Below are positions 61,736 to 64,000 of a DNA stretch of 64,000 nucleotides, one piece after another (the stretch's first letter is position 1; each line of letters opens with the position of its first letter). Position numbers and translations under genes: made by a program. The DNA comes from CAIYRG01 sp964446945 (GTDB lineage: Bacteria > Pseudomonadota > Alphaproteobacteria > Micropepsales > Micropepsaceae): contig CAYUQO010000005.1 in NCBI GenBank assembly GCA_964446945.1, positions 124,001 through 188,000 on the forward strand, in the 5' to 3' direction. The notes under the pieces are model-generated. The model saw only the letters and a program-made list of their open reading frames with translations, ran no database searches and was not told the origin of the DNA.

Positions 61736-61868
61736 CTGTTCTGCCCTTTTTTGGCGGTACGCGCCGGCCACTGCTTCGTTCCTCTTCTGGAACCCTGGCG
61801 CTGGCGTGCTAAAGTCAATTCGGCCTGAATGCGTGCTCCAGCCTTCGCTCGCCATTTGTGGAGTTCCT

Positions 61869-62744
61869 ATGACAAAGAAAAAATTCATCATCGAACCTCA
61901 TTTCCGCCTTCATGAGTGGGTGGCCGAGGAAAAAGGCTACTTCAAAGCGGAGGGGCTCGATTACGAGTTTCTCGAACTCGTTCAGTCCACGGATGGCCAG
62001 AACCACGTCAAGCCGGATCGCGTCGGCGCCTTCCATACGATCGCTGATGGCCGCAAGTCCGACATCAGCTGCGCCTGCCACTGGACGGTGAATGTCGCCG
62101 CATCGACCGGTCACGCGAAGCTGTTTTCCGATGTCTATTCGGTCTCGCCGGCTGGCGTATTCGTGCCGGCGGATTCACCGGTCAAAACACCCGCCGATCT
62201 GGCAGGCGTGCCGATTTCCGTCGGATTTAAATCCGGGAGCCATTACTCGACCATTCAGGGCCTCGAACAATATCTCGCGCCGGACCAGCTGAATCTGTCC
62301 TTCAAGGACGGGCTCCTGTTTCGCCGCATGGAACTACTGGTCGACGGCAAGGTGCCGGCTGCTGCCCTGTTCAGCGGACCCTATTATTTCGCCGAGCAGC
62401 TTGGTTTCCGCAAAATCATAGATACGACATTCATGATCGCGCACATGATCCATGGCGATCCGGATCCCGAGGATATTCGCAAGTGCTACCGTGCGCTGAA
62501 GCGGGCACAGCAGGATATCGACCTCAGGCCGGAACTTTACACGCACTACTATCTGAAAGAATTTCCGACGCGTTTTCATTCGATGATGGACACGCGCCGC
62601 TGGGGCCCGGGTGAGCGCATCGTATTCGAGAAATACGGCCGCGAGGTATACGACGATGCGCGCGAGTGGATCGGCGAGCACGCCATCTTCGCCGACGAGG
62701 GCCTTGGCACCCGAAGCTACGACGAGTCAATTTTCACTCTGTAA
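61869..62744 (+). CDS. ABC substrate-binding-like protein without a signal peptide (NMT1/SsuA-like)
   Basis: A 291-residue protein with the fold of NMT1/SsuA-type periplasmic proteins: HFRLHEWVAEEKGYFKAEGL, VGAFHTIADGRKSDISCACHW and SPVKTPADLAGVPISVGF. The N-terminus (MTKKKFIIEPH) has no signal sequence, and no ABC permease or ATPase gene adjoins it. It might act as a cytoplasmic enzyme or binding protein, like the few thiamine-pyrimidine synthases of this fold. The C-terminal half has the HGDPDPEDIRKCYRALKRA helix. A repeat element follows seven bases after its stop. Confidence 0.85.
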   Translation: MTKKKFIIEPHFRLHEWVAEEKGYFKAEGLDYEFLELVQSTDGQNHVKPDRVGAFHTIADGRKSDISCACHWTVNVAASTGHAKLFSDVYSVSPAGVFVPADSPVKTPADLAGVPISVGFKSGSHYSTIQGLEQYLAPDQLNLSFKDGLLFRRMELLVDGKVPAAALFSGPYYFAEQLGFRKIIDTTFMIAHMIHGDPDPEDIRKCYRALKRAQQDIDLRPELYTHYYLKEFPTRFHSMMDTRRWGPGERIVFEKYGREVYDDAREWIGEHAIFADEGLGTRSYDESIFTL

Positions 62745-62750
62745 CTGGTT

Positions 62751-62836
62751 TCTCCTTCCCCCCGCGAGCGCATCAGCGCGACGCGTGGGGGAAGGTGGCC
62801 GCGCTTCGTGCAACGAAGCATTGGCGGCCGGAAGCG
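62751..62836. repeat. Short palindromic repeat element, copy C
   Basis: CCTTCCCCC (62754-62762) pairs with GGGGGAAGG (62787-62795) around a GCGAGCGCATCAGCGCGACG-like loop, and GCTTCG (62803-62808) pairs with CGAAGC (62814-62819). The layout of C-run, GCGC core and G-run is that of copies A and B. It lies just after the binding-protein gene and could also serve as its transcript end. Confidence 0.65.
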
Positions 62837-62847
62837 GGGCACAGCGA

Positions 62848-63201
62848 TTAGATGTCGATCGGCTTTGTTCCGGGTATTGGTTGTCCTGGATTTAGTCTGC
62901 GGTAGGTACTTTGCCAGCCCCATTTAGTGAGGCTCCACGCATCGCGCTCAGACCCGTTTAGCACCCCTTCTTCAACCAGGTGCCTCCGCGCCTGCCGTAC
63001 TCGGTTTTGCCACGCGTTTTCCTTCGTTCTTTGCATAACCGCGTGGCGCTGTCCTTCCGTCAACTTAAAATGCTGCGCCAGCTGTTCGTAAGCCTCGGCC
63101 GCTCGAGTGGGACGATCGTAGTGGAACAGCAAGTCCTGCTGTGCCTCCGTAACCTTCGAGACAGTGGGTAGTTGCACGTCCCTGTGCGGCCAATTCACCA
63201 T
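62848..63201 (-). CDS. Stand-alone winged-helix protein like the Mrr N-terminal domain
   Basis: A 117-residue protein. It resembles the Mrr_N (restriction enzyme N-terminal) winged helix: AAEAYEQLAQHFKLTEGQRHAV, ENAWQNRVRQARRHLVEEGVL and DAWSLTKWGW. In restriction enzymes this domain is joined to a PD-(D/E)xK nuclease; no nuclease domain follows here and none is encoded nearby. It may be a remnant or a small DNA-binding protein in its own right. It ends seven bases from repeat copy C and lies next to a cupin gene. Confidence 0.65.
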   Translation of the reverse strand: MVNWPHRDVQLPTVSKVTEAQQDLLFHYDRPTRAAEAYEQLAQHFKLTEGQRHAVMQRTKENAWQNRVRQARRHLVEEGVLNGSERDAWSLTKWGWQSTYRRLNPGQPIPGTKPIDI

Positions 63202-63210
63202 TCAGAACGA

Positions 63211-63762
63211 TCAGTTGACTGCCGGCAACCCCGCGGCTTTGCGTGCGTCGGCGCAGGGTCCGGGACCCTTTTCCGCCGTCGGCCCCTCGCATTCGTGCCG
63301 TGTGCCGGGTCCTTCGCCGAAGATCATGACCACCGCATCGCCGCTGCCGGTGCGCGCCCCGTCGTAATGCACTTCATTCCCCTTATGGATCGCGAAAGTT
63401 CCGGCCTTGATCGGCACAGTGAGATGTTCGGGGTCATCCTTTGCTCCGGTCGCAGCCCACCAAGTCCCCGACAGCACCATGATGTAGCGGTCGTTCACGT
63501 GATAATGCGGATGGCTGAAATTGCCCGGATGAAACCGGTTCAGCACGACATAAAAGCCAGGCTTTCCGGCATCGCCGACCAGCGTATAGGAATCCGTGCC
63601 GGTCAGGCCCGCCGCTGGTCCCCATTTGATATTTTCGGGCAGAACCAGCTTCATCGCATTCGGATTCAGCGTCGAGATGTCGGGAATGTTTCCCGCGCCT
63701 GCGGCATAGCCGATGCCGGCCGATGCTATGAGTGCGACCCCCACAAGAATCATGCGCTTCAT
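63211..63762 (-). CDS. Secreted cupin-domain protein
   Basis: A 183-residue protein with a signal peptide (about 1-21, IGYAAGAG) and one cupin barrel: FHPGNFSHPHYHVNDRYIMVLSG carries the three-histidine metal motif and AIHKGNEVHYDGA the fourth. A late cysteine pair is found in RHECEGP and GPCADA. Unlike the cupin at 49680-50180, all metal ligands appear to be present. It follows the partial HbpS-like gene by 13 bases on the same strand. A metal-dependent role in the periplasm is inferred. Confidence 0.9.
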   Translation of the reverse strand: MKRMILVGVALIASAGIGYAAGAGNIPDISTLNPNAMKLVLPENIKWGPAAGLTGTDSYTLVGDAGKPGFYVVLNRFHPGNFSHPHYHVNDRYIMVLSGTWWAATGAKDDPEHLTVPIKAGTFAIHKGNEVHYDGARTGSGDAVVMIFGEGPGTRHECEGPTAEKGPGPCADARKAAGLPAVN

Positions 63763-63775
63763 TCAGTCCTCCCGT

Positions 63776-64000
63776 TCAACTGGCCCTGGCGGTGACCGCA
63801 TTTGGAAACACTGCTTTCACGGCCGCTTCCGCGCATTGGCTGTCCTGATTGCCGGCGCCGCCGCCCGCACCGATTGCACCCACGATGTCATTGCCGATGA
63901 AAATAGGAAAGCCACCAGGCTCCGGGAAATCGCCTTTCCACTCCGGCGCGCGATTGGCTTTCGTGTTCACGCGCTGGAACAGGTCGGCGGTTGCACGCCG
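63776..64000 (-). CDS. GlcG/HbpS family heme-binding-like protein, 5' partial
   Basis: The last 75 codons of a gene that enters from the right edge. The sequence RAPEWKGDFPEPGGFPIFIG and DIVGAIGAGGGAGNQDSQCA is the C-terminal half of GlcG/HbpS proteins, which bind heme or act in glycolate and adenosylcobalamin-linked metabolism. A GTG at 63970 is inside the frame and is not the true start. The product probably carries a signal peptide upstream, outside the window. It is in line with the cupin gene. Confidence 0.85.
   Translation of the reverse strand, partial: RRATADLFQRVNTKANRAPEWKGDFPEPGGFPIFIGNDIVGAIGAGGGAGNQDSQCAEAAVKAVFPNAVTARAS

Overview
The window looks like a chromosomal segment of an alphaproteobacterium, probably Hyphomicrobiales or a neighbouring order; this is inference. 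The evidence is GC-rich coding DNA, a heme A synthase of the COX15 type, an imuA-imuB-dnaE2 mutagenesis cassette preceded by an exact alphaproteobacterial LexA box (GTTC-N7-GTTC), short palindromic repeats of the kind common in rhizobia-like genomes, and rplM-rpsI placed among metabolic genes. No tRNA, rRNA, CRISPR array, prophage or transposase was seen.

Positions 1-12.6 kb hold the right part of an exopolysaccharide locus: a polyprenyl-phosphate sugar transferase cut by the window edge, an outer-membrane beta-barrel, a Wzc/ExoP-type tyrosine autokinase, a small membrane-anchored protein and a Wzy/ligase-type membrane protein on the + strand, then galE, a secreted Ala/Val-rich repeat protein, a Wza-like export protein and a metallophosphatase on the - strand. 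Two tandem lipoprotein-type BTLCP cysteine peptidases follow. Priming, chain-length control, polymerisation and export are present; the flippase and glycosyltransferases would lie to the left.

Positions 12.7-19.9 kb form a tight + strand cluster of poorly known secreted and membrane proteins: a cytochrome c'-like protein, three members of a family starting with a W-G-x-P-D-L-x-G-I-W type motif, a DUF6152 protein with two histidines at its predicted mature N-terminus, two DUF6644-like membrane proteins and an orphan histidine kinase. A fourth member of the family lies at 50.2-51.1 kb. This cluster and the repeat protein are the best candidates for undescribed biology.

Positions 19.9-27.2 kb carry a secreted amidase, a secreted Vgb-like beta-propeller with a CxxCH motif, a dienelactone hydrolase and a nitrosative-stress group: truncated hemoglobin divergent from an NsrR-like regulator, DUF488 and a nitronate monooxygenase fused to a DUF6306-like domain. 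A REPIN-like element precedes the LexA-type mutasome (27.4-32.9 kb), whose dnaE2 carries a palindromic repeat translated in frame.

Positions 33-47.3 kb are metabolic: an SMP-30-like protein, DUF2237, a PEBP protein, crotonases, ctaA, DoxX, then a possible organic-acid catabolic group (a FAD dehydrogenase broken by one extra base in a poly-A run, VOC, MmgE/PrpD, ornithine cyclodeaminase family, TctC-type binding protein, dienelactone hydrolase) and a metY/CoA-binding/crotonase group. Positions 47.4-64 kb hold rplM-rpsI, a MAPEG protein overlapped by a SLOG-like gene, cupins, an MFS exporter, hisI, metC, two peptide transporter families, a 2OG-Fe(II) oxygenase, a GNAT-SseA-CysK operon, DUF3175, a periplasmic-binding-like protein without signal peptide, a stand-alone Mrr_N-like domain and a HbpS-like gene cut by the right edge.
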